NCBI GenBank assembly: GCA_963712435.1
Contig: CAVQIB010000003.1
Span: forward strand, 682,001-746,000
DNA length: 64,000 bases
Source: Rhodoplanes sp963712435
GTDB lineage: Bacteria > Pseudomonadota > Alphaproteobacteria > Rhizobiales > Xanthobacteraceae
Direction: 5' to 3'
Shown here: positions 19,069 through 28,498 of the stretch, in pieces
Position numbering within the stretch: position 1 is the stretch's first letter
How the letters are laid out: the number at the start of each line of letters is the position of its first letter
Made by a program: the position numbers and the translations under genes
Notes under the pieces: generated by a model
What the model saw: the letters and a program-made list of their open reading frames with translations, nothing else
Told to the model about the DNA's origin: nothing
The model's database searches: none

Positions 19069-19503
19069 ATGACCAAGAAGGCTCCGAACCCCATCGACAA
19101 GCATGTGGGGAGCCGCGTCCGGATGCGGCGCATGATGCTCAGCATGAGCCAGGAGAAACTGGGCGACGCGCTCGGCCTCACTTTTCAACAGGTGCAAAAA
19201 TACGAAAAAGGCACGAACCGGATCGGTGCGAGCCGGCTGCAGCAGATCGCTCACATTCTCCAGGTCCCGGTGTCCTTCTTTTTCGAGGGCGCGCCCGATA
19301 TCGAGGGCCTGACGTCCGCCAACGGCATGACCGAAGCGCCTTCGCCGACCTATGTCTCTGACTTTCTCGCCACTTCGGACGGCCTGGCGCTCACGAAAGC
19401 CTTCATGCGCATCAACGACGCCAAGCTGCGGCGCCGTATCGTCGATCTGGTCGAGCATATCGCCGGAAAGCCAGCCGACGCCGCCGAGACTCCCGCCGCC
19501 TGA
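19069..19503 (+). CDS. XRE-family transcriptional regulator, PhrR/PraR-like
   Basis: 144 aa. The Cro/CI-type helix-turn-helix covers residues ~14-70 (VGSRVRMRRMMLSMSQEKLG, LTFQQVQKYEKGTNRIGASR, LQQIAHILQVPVSFFFEG). The C-terminal half (LALTKAFMRINDAKLRRRIV) is alpha-helical. The size, the HTH sequence and its place between lnt and metK match the rhizobial PhrR/PraR group, tied to low-pH or stress response in Sinorhizobium and to plant-associated traits in Azorhizobium. AGGAGAG at 19058-19064 gives a strong SD. Chromosomal housekeeping regulators of this class are common in Alphaproteobacteria and are not phage repressors. Confidence 0.9.
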   Translation: MTKKAPNPIDKHVGSRVRMRRMMLSMSQEKLGDALGLTFQQVQKYEKGTNRIGASRLQQIAHILQVPVSFFFEGAPDIEGLTSANGMTEAPSPTYVSDFLATSDGLALTKAFMRINDAKLRRRIVDLVEHIAGKPADAAETPAA

Positions 19504-19562
19504 TCGACTTCGCCGCTTACGTTCGCTTTGCTCCGATCCGATTGTGCTGCGCGACTCGCCGC

Positions 19563-19580
19563 GGGTCCGCCAGCGGACCC
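19563..19580 (+). terminator. Hairpin downstream of the HTH regulator
   Basis: GGGTCCGC (19563-19570) faces GCGGACCC (19573-19580), a near-perfect stem 60 nt after the regulator stop and about 190 nt before metK. No T-run follows, so Rho-independent termination is uncertain. It may instead be part of the metK leader. Confidence 0.45.
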
Positions 19581-19766
19581 GACGCCGGGCGAAACGCTTT
19601 CGATGGGACGGAGCCGGGTCTCGTCGGCGCGTTCCAACCGGCGCGCGGCCGCCCGGCCTCGCCGCCGACGCCCGCCCTGCACTTGACCCCGCGACGCGAC
19701 ACTGCAAGAAACGCCGGTCAAACGGACGATCACGGGGCGTTCTCGGTCCCTCGGGGGAGTAACAAC

Positions 19767-21041
19767 GTGTCGCGCACGAGCTTTCTCTTCACCAGCGAAT
19801 CGGTATCGGAAGGCCATCCGGACAAGGTGTGCGATCAGATCTCGGATGCGATCCTCGATGCCTTCCTCGAGAACGACATCAAGCTCGGCATCGCCGACGA
19901 CAGCAAGGCCAACACCCGGCTCGGCTGCGAGACGCTCACCACCACCAACAAGATCGTGATCGCCGGCGAGGGCCGCGGGCAGGCTCCGCTGTTCACCAGA
20001 TACGGCCAGACGGCCGTGATCAACCGCGAACTGATCGCCAAGATCGCCCGCGACGTGGTGCGGGACATCGGCTACGACCAGGACGGCTTCTCGTATCATG
20101 GCGCCGAAGTGGAGGTGCTGCTGCACGGCCAGTCGCCCGACATCGCCATGGGCGTCGACGCCAAGAAGGCGAAGGACGGCGAGCAGGAAGGGGCCGGCGA
20201 CCAGGGCATGATGTTCGGGTTCGCCTGCACCGAGAGCGAGGTGTACGAGTTGGGCTCGTACATGCCGGCGCCGATCTATTTCGCGCACAAGATCCTCAAG
20301 GTGCTGTCGGATAAGCGCCGTTCGGGCCAGCTCGCCGACTTGCAGCCCGACGCCAAGAGCCAGGTCACCGTCCAGTATGTCGACGGCAAGGCGGTCGGCT
20401 GCACCAAGGTGGTGGTCTCCACCCAGCATCGGGCCGAGACCCGCAACGGCCAAACCTACACGCCCGGCATGATCAAGGAGATGATTGCCGACGCGGTCGC
20501 CTCCGCCCTGCCGGAAGGCTGGATGCCGAAGAATGCGGCAGACTTCCTGGTCAACCCGACGGGCAATTTCGTGGTCGGCGGCCCCGACGGCGACTGCGGC
20601 CTCACCGGCCGCAAGATCATCGTCGACACCTATGGCGGCTACGCCCCGCACGGCGGCGGCGCCTTCTCGGGCAAGGACCCGACCAAGGTCGACCGCTCGG
20701 CCGCCTATGCCGCGCGCTACCTCGCCAAGAACGTGGTCGCGGCCGGGCTGGCGTCGAAGTGCACCATTCAGATCGCCTACGCGATCGGCGTCGCTGACCC
20801 GATGTCGCTCCTGGTCGACACCCACGGCACCGGCCAGGTCGAGGAGGCTAGGCTCGAGAAGGTGCTGGCCGATATCTTCCCGCTGCGGCCGACCAACATC
20901 CGCCGCAGCCTGAAGCTGAGCCGGCCGATCTATCGCCGCACCGCCGCCTACGGGCATTTCGGACGGCCGCCGGAACCCGACGGCGGTTTCTCGTGGGAAA
21001 AGACCGACCTTGCGGACTCGATCCGCTCCGCGCTGTCCTGA
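19767..21041 (+). CDS. metK: S-adenosylmethionine synthetase
   Basis: 424 aa, intact. GTG 19767 gives MSRTSFLFTSESVSEGHPDK, with GGGGGAG (19754-19760) as SD; the open frame extends further upstream without family similarity. Motifs: GHPDKVCDQISDAILDA (ATP and metal), the methionine loop, GAGDQGMMFGFAC, and GGGAFSGKDPTKVDRSAAY (P-loop). It makes SAM from methionine and ATP. The length is typical of rhizobial MetK, which is longer than the 384-aa E. coli enzyme. No known SAM riboswitch was recognised in the 263 nt upstream. Confidence 0.96.
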   Translation: MSRTSFLFTSESVSEGHPDKVCDQISDAILDAFLENDIKLGIADDSKANTRLGCETLTTTNKIVIAGEGRGQAPLFTRYGQTAVINRELIAKIARDVVRDIGYDQDGFSYHGAEVEVLLHGQSPDIAMGVDAKKAKDGEQEGAGDQGMMFGFACTESEVYELGSYMPAPIYFAHKILKVLSDKRRSGQLADLQPDAKSQVTVQYVDGKAVGCTKVVVSTQHRAETRNGQTYTPGMIKEMIADAVASALPEGWMPKNAADFLVNPTGNFVVGGPDGDCGLTGRKIIVDTYGGYAPHGGGAFSGKDPTKVDRSAAYAARYLAKNVVAAGLASKCTIQIAYAIGVADPMSLLVDTHGTGQVEEARLEKVLADIFPLRPTNIRRSLKLSRPIYRRTAAYGHFGRPPEPDGGFSWEKTDLADSIRSALS

Positions 21042-21108
21042 CACCGGGCCGCCGCCCTCGCCGCTCTCCGCAGCGGCGACTTTCTGCATCCAGAAGGCGG
21101 GGCTTGCG

Positions 21109-21804
21109 TTGAGCGACGCCGCCGATCATCCCCGCGCGCTGCATGGCCGCCGCAAGGGGCGTCCCTTGCGGCGGCAACGCGCCGGCCTCGTCGAGACGCT
21201 GCTGCCGCGGCTCGCCCTTCCGTTGCACCGGCCAGCCCCGAACCCGCTGACCGCCTTGTTCACGCCGCCGGTGGGGGCGGTGCGCCTGGAGATCGGCTTC
21301 GGCGGGGGCGAGCACTTGACCGGCGCCGCCGAGCGGCTGCCGGACACCGGCTTCATCGGCTGCGAGCCGTTTCTCAACGGCATGGCGCGCGCGCTGAGCC
21401 TGATCGAGACGAAGCGGCTCGCCAATATTCGCCTGCATTGCGGCGACGCCGCCGAGGTGATCGCCTGGCTTCCCGCCGCTTCGCTCGCACGCATCGATCT
21501 CCTTTATCCCGACCCATGGCCGAAACGCCGCCACTGGAAGCGGCGCTTCATCCAGGACGAAAGCGTCGCCGCCCTCGCCCGCGTGCTGGCGGCGGGCGGC
21601 GAGCTTCGCTTTGCGACCGACTGGCCGGATTACGCGGCCTGGACGCTTGAGCGCCTGCTGCGCTCGCCGCATTTCGTCTGGACCGCCGAGCGCGCCGACG
21701 ACTGGCGTCTGCCATGGCCCGGCTACACGCGCACCCGCTATGAGGAGAAGGCGATCAGCGCCGGGCGGCCGCCCTGCTATCTCGCCTTCCGGCGCACCGC
21801 CTAG
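21109..21804 (+). CDS. trmB: tRNA (guanine-N7-)-methyltransferase
   Basis: 231 aa from TTG 21109, chosen because AAGGCGGGG lies just upstream and the length fits the family; the frame is open further upstream to 21010. SAM motif I is VRLEIGFGGGEHL, followed by GCEPFLNGMARAL. The TrmB signature is DLLYPDPWPKRRHWKRRF, then GELRFATDWPDYA. It makes m7G46 in tRNA using SAM from the metK product encoded directly upstream. The gene is followed by a family A repeat. Confidence 0.93.
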   Translation: MSDAADHPRALHGRRKGRPLRRQRAGLVETLLPRLALPLHRPAPNPLTALFTPPVGAVRLEIGFGGGEHLTGAAERLPDTGFIGCEPFLNGMARALSLIETKRLANIRLHCGDAAEVIAWLPAASLARIDLLYPDPWPKRRHWKRRFIQDESVAALARVLAAGGELRFATDWPDYAAWTLERLLRSPHFVWTAERADDWRLPWPGYTRTRYEEKAISAGRPPCYLAFRRTA

Positions 21805-21850
21805 TGTTGTGACTTCTAACGCTTGTCTCCTCAAGGGAGTGCGTTTGCGC

Positions 21851-21952
21851 TCCCTCCCCCTGAAAGGGGGAGGGTCGGGGTGGGGGTCGCGTGAAGGTTG
21901 ACCCCCTCCCGGCGAGCTTCGCTCGCCGACCTCCCCTTCCAGGGGGAGGTCG
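21851..21952. repeat. Palindromic repeat element, family A, inverted pair
   Basis: Two hairpins: CCCTCCCCC-TGAAA-GGGGGAGGG at 21852-21874 and CCTCCCC-TTCCA-GGGGAGG near 21930-21949. They are joined by a spacer that contains its own GGCGAGCTTCGCTCGCC stem. It lies between trmB and the convergent gene at 22026 and is closely similar to the element at 40990. Confidence 0.85.
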
Positions 21953-22025
21953 GATCAGCAGAGCGTCGGGTCCACGCCGATCCAGTGCACAGAGGCAATG
22001 TGAACCTTTTGAAAGCGCCACAACA

Positions 22026-22655
22026 CTAGCGTTCCCGCGTCGAGGACGCCGCCGCCGCGGCGCGCTGCGCCCAGGCAAGCGCCGTCTCCAGCCGATCATT
22101 GCCCCAGAAAAGCTCGCCATCCGCGGTGACGAAGGATGGCGCGCCGAACAGGCCGAGGCGCTGCGCCTCCTCGCTCTGCTCCCGCAGCCTCGTCTTGGTG
22201 TCGGGGCTTTGCGCGGCGGCCCATACCGCGGCCGGATCGACGCCCAAGCGGGCGAGCAGATCGGCAAGCAGGGCGGGATCATCGATCCGCCGGCCCTCGC
22301 CGAACTCGGCGCGATAGACCGCGCGGCAGAACTCCTCCCCCCAGTCATCCGCAAGGCCGACCAGCGCGACCCGCGCCGCCTGCAGGCTCATCTGCGGAAA
22401 GGGGTCCGGCCGGCGGAACGGCAAATCGAGCCCGGCGCAGATGCGTTCGAGATCGCGCCACATGTAACGGCCCTTGGCCGGGAAAAGATTGAAGGGCGAG
22501 GTGTCCCACCCCTGCGCCTTGAATACCGGCCCGAGCAGGAACGGCCGGAACCGCACCTCGACCGAGGCGGCGCGCGCGAGCGGGATGATCCGCATCGCCG
22601 CCGGATAGGAATAGGTGGAAGCGAATTCAAACCAGAAATCGAGCCGTCCACGCAC
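22026..22655 (-). CDS. 2-hydroxychromene-2-carboxylate isomerase family protein (DsbA-like kappa GST fold)
   Basis: 209 aa from GTG 22655, supported by GAGGA 8 nt upstream. RGRLDFWFEFASTYSYPAAM is the thioredoxin-fold start of the NahD/kappa-GST group with Ser in place of the DsbA CxxC. RFRPFLLGPVFKAQGWDTSP and GLFGAPSFVTADGELFWGND are the other hallmark blocks. NahD isomerises an intermediate of naphthalene breakdown using glutathione, but homologues are widespread in genomes without that pathway, so the substrate is open. Divergent from the rimP operon. Confidence 0.9.
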   Translation of the reverse strand: MRGRLDFWFEFASTYSYPAAMRIIPLARAASVEVRFRPFLLGPVFKAQGWDTSPFNLFPAKGRYMWRDLERICAGLDLPFRRPDPFPQMSLQAARVALVGLADDWGEEFCRAVYRAEFGEGRRIDDPALLADLLARLGVDPAAVWAAAQSPDTKTRLREQSEEAQRLGLFGAPSFVTADGELFWGNDRLETALAWAQRAAAAASSTRER

Positions 22656-22699
22656 GTCGGCGATCCTCGCGCAAGCGCGGCCGGGCTGCCCTTTTGGCC

Positions 22700-22727
22700 T
22701 TGCGCCGCAGCCGTTTATCACTATATT
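22700..22727 (+). promoter_or_regulatory. Candidate promoter of the rimP-nusA-infB operon
   Basis: TTGCGC at 22700-22705, a 16-nt spacer, then TATATT at 22722-22727. Transcription from here would give a leader of about 110 nt that includes the terminator-like hairpin at 22783-22815. Confidence 0.45.
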
Positions 22728-22782
22728 GCGGCCTGTCCATGTAGGATATCTCATAACGGTCGGATGCGCCGAACGGTTGGTG

Positions 22783-22815
22783 AGAGTGGGCCCCGCCCGG
22801 GACCCGCTCTTTTTT
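22783..22815 (+). promoter_or_regulatory. Terminator-like attenuator in the rimP leader
   Basis: AGAGTGGG (22783-22790) pairs with CCCGCTCT (22803-22810) with one G-U pair. The stem extends through CCC/GGG (22792-22794 with 22799-22801) across an A bulge, and six T residues follow at 22810-22815. This is a textbook Rho-independent terminator, but it sits 30 nt before the rimP start and downstream of the candidate promoter. It therefore most likely acts as a conditional terminator of the operon, as in the bioinformatically described rimP leader elements. NusA, encoded by the operon, would be a natural feedback factor (inference). Confidence 0.8.
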
Positions 22816-22845
22816 GTTACTTGCGCGCCGCGACGGATCGGAGGC

Positions 22846-23526
22846 ATGACGGAAACGATCGAGACAAACGCGTTGGACGAGCCGCGGCTGATCACCGACA
22901 GCGGTGTGGCGGCGCGCGTCGCCCATATCGTCGAGCCGGTGCTGGCCGATATCGGCTATCGGCTCGTGCGCGTGCGCGTTTCCGGTCTCAGCGGCTGCAC
23001 GGTGCAGATCATGGCGGAGCGGCCGGACGGCACGATGCCGATCGAGGATTGCGAGGCCGCCTCGCGCGCGCTATCGCCGGTGCTCGACGTCGCCGATCCG
23101 CTCGATCGCAGCTATCGGCTGGAAATCTCCTCGCCCGGGATCGACCGGCCGCTCGTGCGGCGGTCCGATTTCGAACGGCACATCGGCCAGGAGATCAAGC
23201 TGGAGATGGCCGTCGCGGTCGACGGGCGGCGGCGGTTTCGCGGGCGCCTGACCGGAGTGGACGGCGATTCCGCCCGCCTCCATATAGAGAGCGCCGCGGG
23301 CGAGCAGCAGGAGGCGTTGCTGCCGATCGAACAGATGCTCGAGGCCAAGCTCGTTCTCACCGACGACCTGATCGCCCAAGCGCTGCGGCGTGGCAAGGCC
23401 GAGGAACGCGAAGCGCGCCAGTTGCGGGCCGCGCGCCGCAAGGATCGGACGTCGGCCCGCAAGCCTGTTCATGCTGGGCAGACGCCGATGCACAAGCCGG
23501 CTCTTTCCGGCCACGATGGAGATTGA
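22846..23526 (+). CDS. rimP: Ribosome maturation factor RimP
   Basis: 226 aa from ATG 22846, with GGAGG immediately upstream. The N-terminal domain shows LADIGYRLVRVRVSGLSG, then MPIEDCEAASRALSPVLDV and SYRLEISSPGIDRPLVRRSD, the most conserved RimP stretch. The C-terminal SH3-like domain includes RFRGRLTGVDGDSARL. The last ~40 residues form a basic tail (RAARRKDRTSARK) usual in rhizobia. It acts in 30S subunit assembly. First gene of a collinear operon; nusA follows after 3 nt. Confidence 0.95.
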   Translation: MTETIETNALDEPRLITDSGVAARVAHIVEPVLADIGYRLVRVRVSGLSGCTVQIMAERPDGTMPIEDCEAASRALSPVLDVADPLDRSYRLEISSPGIDRPLVRRSDFERHIGQEIKLEMAVAVDGRRRFRGRLTGVDGDSARLHIESAAGEQQEALLPIEQMLEAKLVLTDDLIAQALRRGKAEEREARQLRAARRKDRTSARKPVHAGQTPMHKPALSGHDGD

Positions 23527-23529
23527 TTC

Positions 23530-25149
23530 ATGGCCGTCGTCAGCGCCAACAAGCTCGAGCTCTTGCAGATCGCCGACGCGGTCGCGCGGGAAAAGTCGAT
23601 CGACCGCAGCATCGTCATTCATGCGATGGAGGACGCGATCGCCAAGGCGGCGCGTTCGCGCTACGGCAGCGAGACGGACGTGCACGCCGAGATCGATCCG
23701 AAGAAGGGCGAGCTGCGGCTCTCCCGCCACATGCTGGTGGTCGAGCAGGTCGAGAACCCGGCCAACCAGATCAGCCTGGAGGCGGCGCGCCACTTCAATC
23801 CGGCGGCGCAGATCGGCGACACCATCGCCGACACCCTGCCCCCGCTCGAATATGGGCGCATCGCCGCCCAATCGGCGAAGCAGGTGATCGTGCAGAAGGT
23901 GCGCGAGGCCGAGCGCGACCGCCAATACCAGGAATTCAAGGATCGCATCGGCGACATCGTCAACGGCATCGTCAAGCGGGTCGAGTACGGCAATGTGGTC
24001 GTCGATCTCGGCCGCGGCGAGGCGATCGTGCGGCGCGACGAACTGCTGCCGCGCGAAGTGTTCCGCAACGGCGATCGCATCCGCGCCTATATCTACGACG
24101 TGCGCCGGGAGCCGCGCGGCCCGCAGATCTTCCTCTCCCGCACCCACCCGCAATTCATGGCGAAGCTGTTCACCCAGGAGGTGCCGGAAATATACGACGG
24201 CATTGTCGAGGTGAAGGCGGTGGCGCGCGATCCCGGCTCGCGCGCCAAGATCGCGGTGATATCGCGCGATTCCTCGGTCGATCCGGTCGGCGCCTGCGTC
24301 GGCATGCGCGGCTCGCGCGTGCAGGCCGTGGTGAACGAGCTGCAGGGCGAGAAGATCGACATCATTCCGTGGTCGCCCGACATCGCCACCTTCGTGGTGA
24401 ATGCGCTCGCCCCCGCGGAGGTCGCCAAGGTCGTGCTCGACGAAGAACGCGAGCGCATCGCCGTGGTCGTGCCCGACCAGCAGCTCTCGCTCGCGATCGG
24501 CCGGCGCGGCCAGAACGTGCGGCTTGCCTCCCAGCTCACGGGGTGGGACATCGACATCCTCACCGAGCAGGAGGAATCCGAGCGCCGCCAGGCCGATTTC
24601 GAGAAGCGCAGCAAGATGTTCATGGACACGCTCAATGTCGACGAGGTGGTCGGCCAGCTGCTCGCCTCGGAAGGCTTTGGCTCGGTCGAGGAACTCTCGA
24701 TAGTCGACCAGAAGGAGATCGCAGTGATCGAAGGCTTCGACGAGGACACGGCGGCGGAGTTGCAGACGCGCGCGCGCGAATACCTTGCGCGAATCGATGC
24801 GGAATACGACGAGCAGCGCAAGCAGCTCGGCGTCGCCGACGAACTGAACGACATTCCCGGCGTCACGCCGCGCATCCTGGTCGCGTTCGGCGAAAACGCG
24901 ATCAAGACGGTGGAGGACCTCGCCGGCTGCGCGACCGATGACCTCAGCGGTTGGAGCGAGCGCAAGGACGGCGAGACCACGCACACGGCCGGCATTCTCG
25001 ACGAGTTCGAGCTGACGCGGGAGGAGTGCGAGGAGATGATCATGCGCGCGCGCGTGAAGGCCGGCTGGATCGACGAGGCGGACCTCGCCCCGCCGCCGCA
25101 GGCCGAAGGCGGCGAGAGCGGCGAGGACGCCGCGGCGCCGGAGGCGTGA
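23530..25149 (+). CDS. nusA: Transcription termination/antitermination factor NusA
   Basis: 539 aa, intact. N-terminal RNA polymerase-binding domain (MAVVSANKLELLQIADAVAR), S1 domain (VNGIVKRVEYGNVVVDLGRG), KH1 (GACVGMRGSRVQAVVNELQG) and KH2 (LSLAIGRRGQNVRLASQLTG). The two C-terminal acidic repeats contain helix-hairpin-helix units (EGFDEDTAAELQTRAREYLA, DIPGVTPRILVAFGENAIK). It controls pausing, termination and rRNA antitermination. The start is fixed by rimP, which ends 3 nt upstream, and AGATTG spacing. Confidence 0.97.
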   Translation: MAVVSANKLELLQIADAVAREKSIDRSIVIHAMEDAIAKAARSRYGSETDVHAEIDPKKGELRLSRHMLVVEQVENPANQISLEAARHFNPAAQIGDTIADTLPPLEYGRIAAQSAKQVIVQKVREAERDRQYQEFKDRIGDIVNGIVKRVEYGNVVVDLGRGEAIVRRDELLPREVFRNGDRIRAYIYDVRREPRGPQIFLSRTHPQFMAKLFTQEVPEIYDGIVEVKAVARDPGSRAKIAVISRDSSVDPVGACVGMRGSRVQAVVNELQGEKIDIIPWSPDIATFVVNALAPAEVAKVVLDEERERIAVVVPDQQLSLAIGRRGQNVRLASQLTGWDIDILTEQEESERRQADFEKRSKMFMDTLNVDEVVGQLLASEGFGSVEELSIVDQKEIAVIEGFDEDTAAELQTRAREYLARIDAEYDEQRKQLGVADELNDIPGVTPRILVAFGENAIKTVEDLAGCATDDLSGWSERKDGETTHTAGILDEFELTREECEEMIMRARVKAGWIDEADLAPPPQAEGGESGEDAAAPEA

Positions 25150-25156
25150 CGGAAAG

Positions 25157-25855
25157 ATGGTCGCTGCGATGCTTGCGCGGATGGATCAGGACCTGCTCGA
25201 TGGCGGACCGCGGCGCTCCGCGGCGCGCGAGCGGCTCTGCGTCGTCACGCGCGCCGTGCGGCCTTTGTCCGAGCTGATCCGCTTTGTCGCCGCGCCGGAC
25301 GGCCGCGTGGTGGCCGACCTCAAGCGTACGCTGCCCGGGCGCGGCGCCTGGGTGACCGCGCAGCGCGGCGTGCTGGCGCAGGCGGTGCGCCGCGGCGCTC
25401 TCCAGCGCGCTCTCCGCGGCGGGACGGCCGACGCCAACCTGCCCGCCGTCACGGAACGGCTGCTGGAGCGCTCCGTGCTCGACGCACTCGCAATCGCCCA
25501 CAAGGCCGGCCGAGTCGCGGCGGGCCATGCAAAGGTCGCGAACGCCCTGGAGTCCGGCGCGGTGATCGCGCTGATCCATGCGCGTGAGGCGGGCGCCGAC
25601 GGCGTCCGCAAGATCGCCGCGGCGGCGAAACACCAGGCGGGGGCGGCCCCCGTTACCATCATCGGAACATTTGCCTCGCCGGAATTGGATTTGGCACTCG
25701 CACGCCCAAATGTGATACATGCTGCGCTCTTGTCCGGGCACGCAAGCGAGGCGGTCCTGGCGCGCTGGCGCGTCCTTGACCGGTTCCGCAATGACAGCGT
25801 CGGCGAAAGGGGCGGCGAGGCGGCGAGGACCACAGACCCCGCACTAGGAACGTAA
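25157..25855 (+). CDS. YlxR (DUF448) / L7Ae-like fusion RNA-binding protein
   Basis: 232 aa. The N-terminal YlxR domain (RERLCVVTRAVRPLSELIRF, then LPGRGAWVT, equivalent to the GRGA motif) is followed by an L7Ae/YlxQ-type domain (VLDALAIAHKAGRVAAGHAK, HAREAGADGVRKIAAAA). In Firmicutes these are separate ylxR and ylxQ genes between nusA and infB; the fused form is usual in Alphaproteobacteria. It probably binds RNA on the ribosome or RNase P; the role is not settled. The stop overlaps the infB start (TAATG). Confidence 0.9.
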   Translation: MVAAMLARMDQDLLDGGPRRSAARERLCVVTRAVRPLSELIRFVAAPDGRVVADLKRTLPGRGAWVTAQRGVLAQAVRRGALQRALRGGTADANLPAVTERLLERSVLDALAIAHKAGRVAAGHAKVANALESGAVIALIHAREAGADGVRKIAAAAKHQAGAAPVTIIGTFASPELDLALARPNVIHAALLSGHASEAVLARWRVLDRFRNDSVGERGGEAARTTDPALGT

Positions 25856-28483
25856 TGACAGATACGAAGAACACAGGCGAAAAGACCCTGACGGTCGCGC
25901 AACCCAAGACCTTGACGCTCAAGCGAACGGGCGTCGAGCAGGGTGTGGTGCGCCAGAGCTTCAGTCACGGCCGCACCAAGGCGGTGGTGGTCGAGAAGGT
26001 GAAACGTCGCGCCGTCGGCCCGGGCGAGGCAAAGGCGATGGAGCCGAGCCCGCCGGCGCCGCAGGCGGCCGCACCGGCTGCCCCGCGCCCGCGTGGGCGC
26101 GTCACCGCGGGCCCTGCCCCGGCCGCGCCGCAGACGTCGAGTTCGCGGCCCTCCGGCGTCGTGCTGCGCACGCTGACCGAGGAGGAGCGCAGCGCCCGGG
26201 CGCACGCGCTCGCCGACGCCAAGGTGCGCGAGGCGGAAGAGCGCAAGATCGCCGAGGAAGAGGCGCGCCGCCGCAACGAGCGCGAATCCTCCGAGCGGGT
26301 CGAGCGCGAGGCCGCCGAAGCGCGCAAGCGCGACGAGGAAGAGCGCCGCCGCCACGACGAGGAAACCAAGCGCAAGGCCGAGCAGGAGGCCAAGAAGCGC
26401 TTCGGCGACGACGAAGCCGCAAAGGCGAAAGCCGCAACCGTAACCGCGGCCGCCACGGCCGCGCCCGCAATCAACACGCGCACCGCGGTGCTGGAGCCGG
26501 ACGAGGAAGAAGCGCCGCGTCTTGTGCGTCGCGGCCCTGGCCCGCCCCGTCCGGCGCCGCCTCCGAAGCCGACCCGCAACACCACCCAAAAAAGCCGCGG
26601 CCGCCTCACCGTGGTGACCGCGCTCGACGCGGGCGAGGTGCGCGAGCGCTCGGTGGCTTCGTTTCGCCGGCGCGTTCAGCGCCTCAAGGGACATGCCGCG
26701 AACGAGCCGAAGGAGAAGCTCGTGCGCGAGGTCACCATCCCCGAGGCGATCACGATCCAGGAGCTCGCCAACCGCATGGCCGAGCGCGCGGTCGACGTCA
26801 TCAAGCTCCTGATGAAGCAGGGCCAGATGGCGAAGATCACCGATACGGTCGACGCCGACACGGCCCAGCTCGTCGCTGAAGAACTGGGGCACACCGTGCG
26901 CCGCGTTGCGGAGTCGGACGTCGAGGAAGGGCTGTTCGACAAGGCGGACGATCCGGAGGAGCTGCGCCCGCGTCCGCCGGTCGTCACCATCATGGGCCAT
27001 GTCGACCACGGCAAGACGTCCCTGCTCGACGCCATCCGCGCGACCAATGTCGCGGGCGGCGAGGCGGGCGGCATCACCCAGCATATCGGCGCCTATCAGG
27101 TCGCCACGCCGTCCGGCAGCAAGATCACCTTCATCGACACGCCCGGCCACGCCGCGTTCACCGCGATGCGGGCGCGCGGCGCCAAAGTGACCGACGTGGT
27201 CGTGCTGGTGGTGGCCGCCGACGACGGCGTCATGCCGCAGACGGTGGAGGCCGTTCAGCACGCCAAGGCGGCCAAGGTGCCGCTCATCGTCGCGATCAAC
27301 AAGATCGACAAGCCGGACGCCAAGCCGGAACGGGTGCGCACCGAGCTGCTCCAGCACGAGGTGCAGGTCGAATCGCTCGGCGGCGACGTGCTCGACGTCG
27401 AGGTCTCCGCCAAGCAGAAGACCAATCTCGACACGGTTGCTGGAAACGATCAGCCTGCAGGCCGAAATCCTCGACCTGCGGGCCAATCCGGACCGGCCGG
27501 CCGAAGGCACCGTGATCGAGGCGAAGCTCGACCGCGGGCGTGGCCCGGTCGCGACCGTGCTCGTCCAGCGCGGCACGCTGAGGGTCGGCGATATCGTCGT
27601 CGCGGGAGCGGAATGGGGCCGCGTGCGCGCGCTCGTCTCCGACATCGGCGCTCCGGTCGAACAGGCCGGCCCCTCGACGCCGGTCGAAGTGCTCGGCTTC
27701 AACGGCACGCCCGAGGCGGGCGACCGGCTCGCCGTGGTCGACAATGAGGGCCGGGCGCGCGAAGTGACGGCCTATCGGGCGCGGCAGAAGCGCGACAGGC
27801 AGGCGGCGCGGGCGACCGGCGCGCGCGGCTCGCTCGAGCAGATGATGACGCAGCTCAAGGCGTCCGGGCGCAAGGACTTCCAGCTCGTCGTCAAGGGCGA
27901 CGTGCAGGGCTCGGTCGAAGCGATCGTCGGCGCGCTCGACAAGCTCGGGACCGAGGAAGTGGCCGCGCGGGTGATCCTGTCGGGCGTCGGCGGCATCACC
28001 GAATCGGACGTGACGCTTGCCGAAGCCTCGGGCGCCGCGATCATCGGCTTCAATGTGCGCGCCCACAAGGAGGCGCGCGAAGCGGCCGAGCGGCTCGGCG
28101 TCGAGATCCGCTACTACAACGTGATCTACGATCTCGTCGACGACGTGAAGAAGGCGATGTCCGGCCTGCTCGCGCCGACCATGCGCGAGACGACGCTCGG
28201 CAACGCGCAGATTCTGCAGATCTTCATGGTCTCCAAGGTCGGCAAGGTGGCCGGCTGCCGGGTCATGGACGGCGTGGTGCAGCGGGGCGCCAATGTCCGG
28301 CTCATCCGCGACAATGTGGTCATCCACGAGGGCAGGCTTTCGCAGCTCAAGCACCTCAAGGACGACGTGCGCGAGGTCACCGCCGGGCACGAATGCGGCA
28401 TGTCGTTCGAGAGCTACCAGGACATGCGCGAGGGCGACGTGATCGAATGCTACCGCGTCGAGACGGTGCAGCGGAGCTTGTGA
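25855..28483 (+). CDS. infB: Translation initiation factor IF-2, one frameshift
   Basis: About 875 aa. The long alphaproteobacterial N-terminal region has a charged helix (EERSARAHALADAKVREAEE and following, residues ~105-190). Then come IF2_N (IPEAITIQELANRMAERAVD), the G domain (G1 GHVDHGKTSLLDAIRATN, G3 DTPGHAAF, G4 NKID) and domains II-IV. One extra G near 27432 interrupts between KQKTNLDT and LLETISLQAEILDLRANP; all other conserved blocks are continuous. IF-2 delivers initiator tRNA to the 30S subunit. It is followed by a family A repeat, then rbfA. Confidence 0.96.
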
Positions 28484-28498
28484 GTTAATGGACGATCG

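Noticed and set aside
19069..19503. Phage repressor
   Set aside because: The Cro/CI-type regulator is in a conserved chromosomal context (lnt, metK) and no phage genes are nearby.
19504..19766. SAM riboswitch upstream of metK
   Set aside because: Only one simple hairpin is evident; no SAM-I, SAM-II or SAM/SAH type core was recognised by eye. A covariance-model search would settle it.
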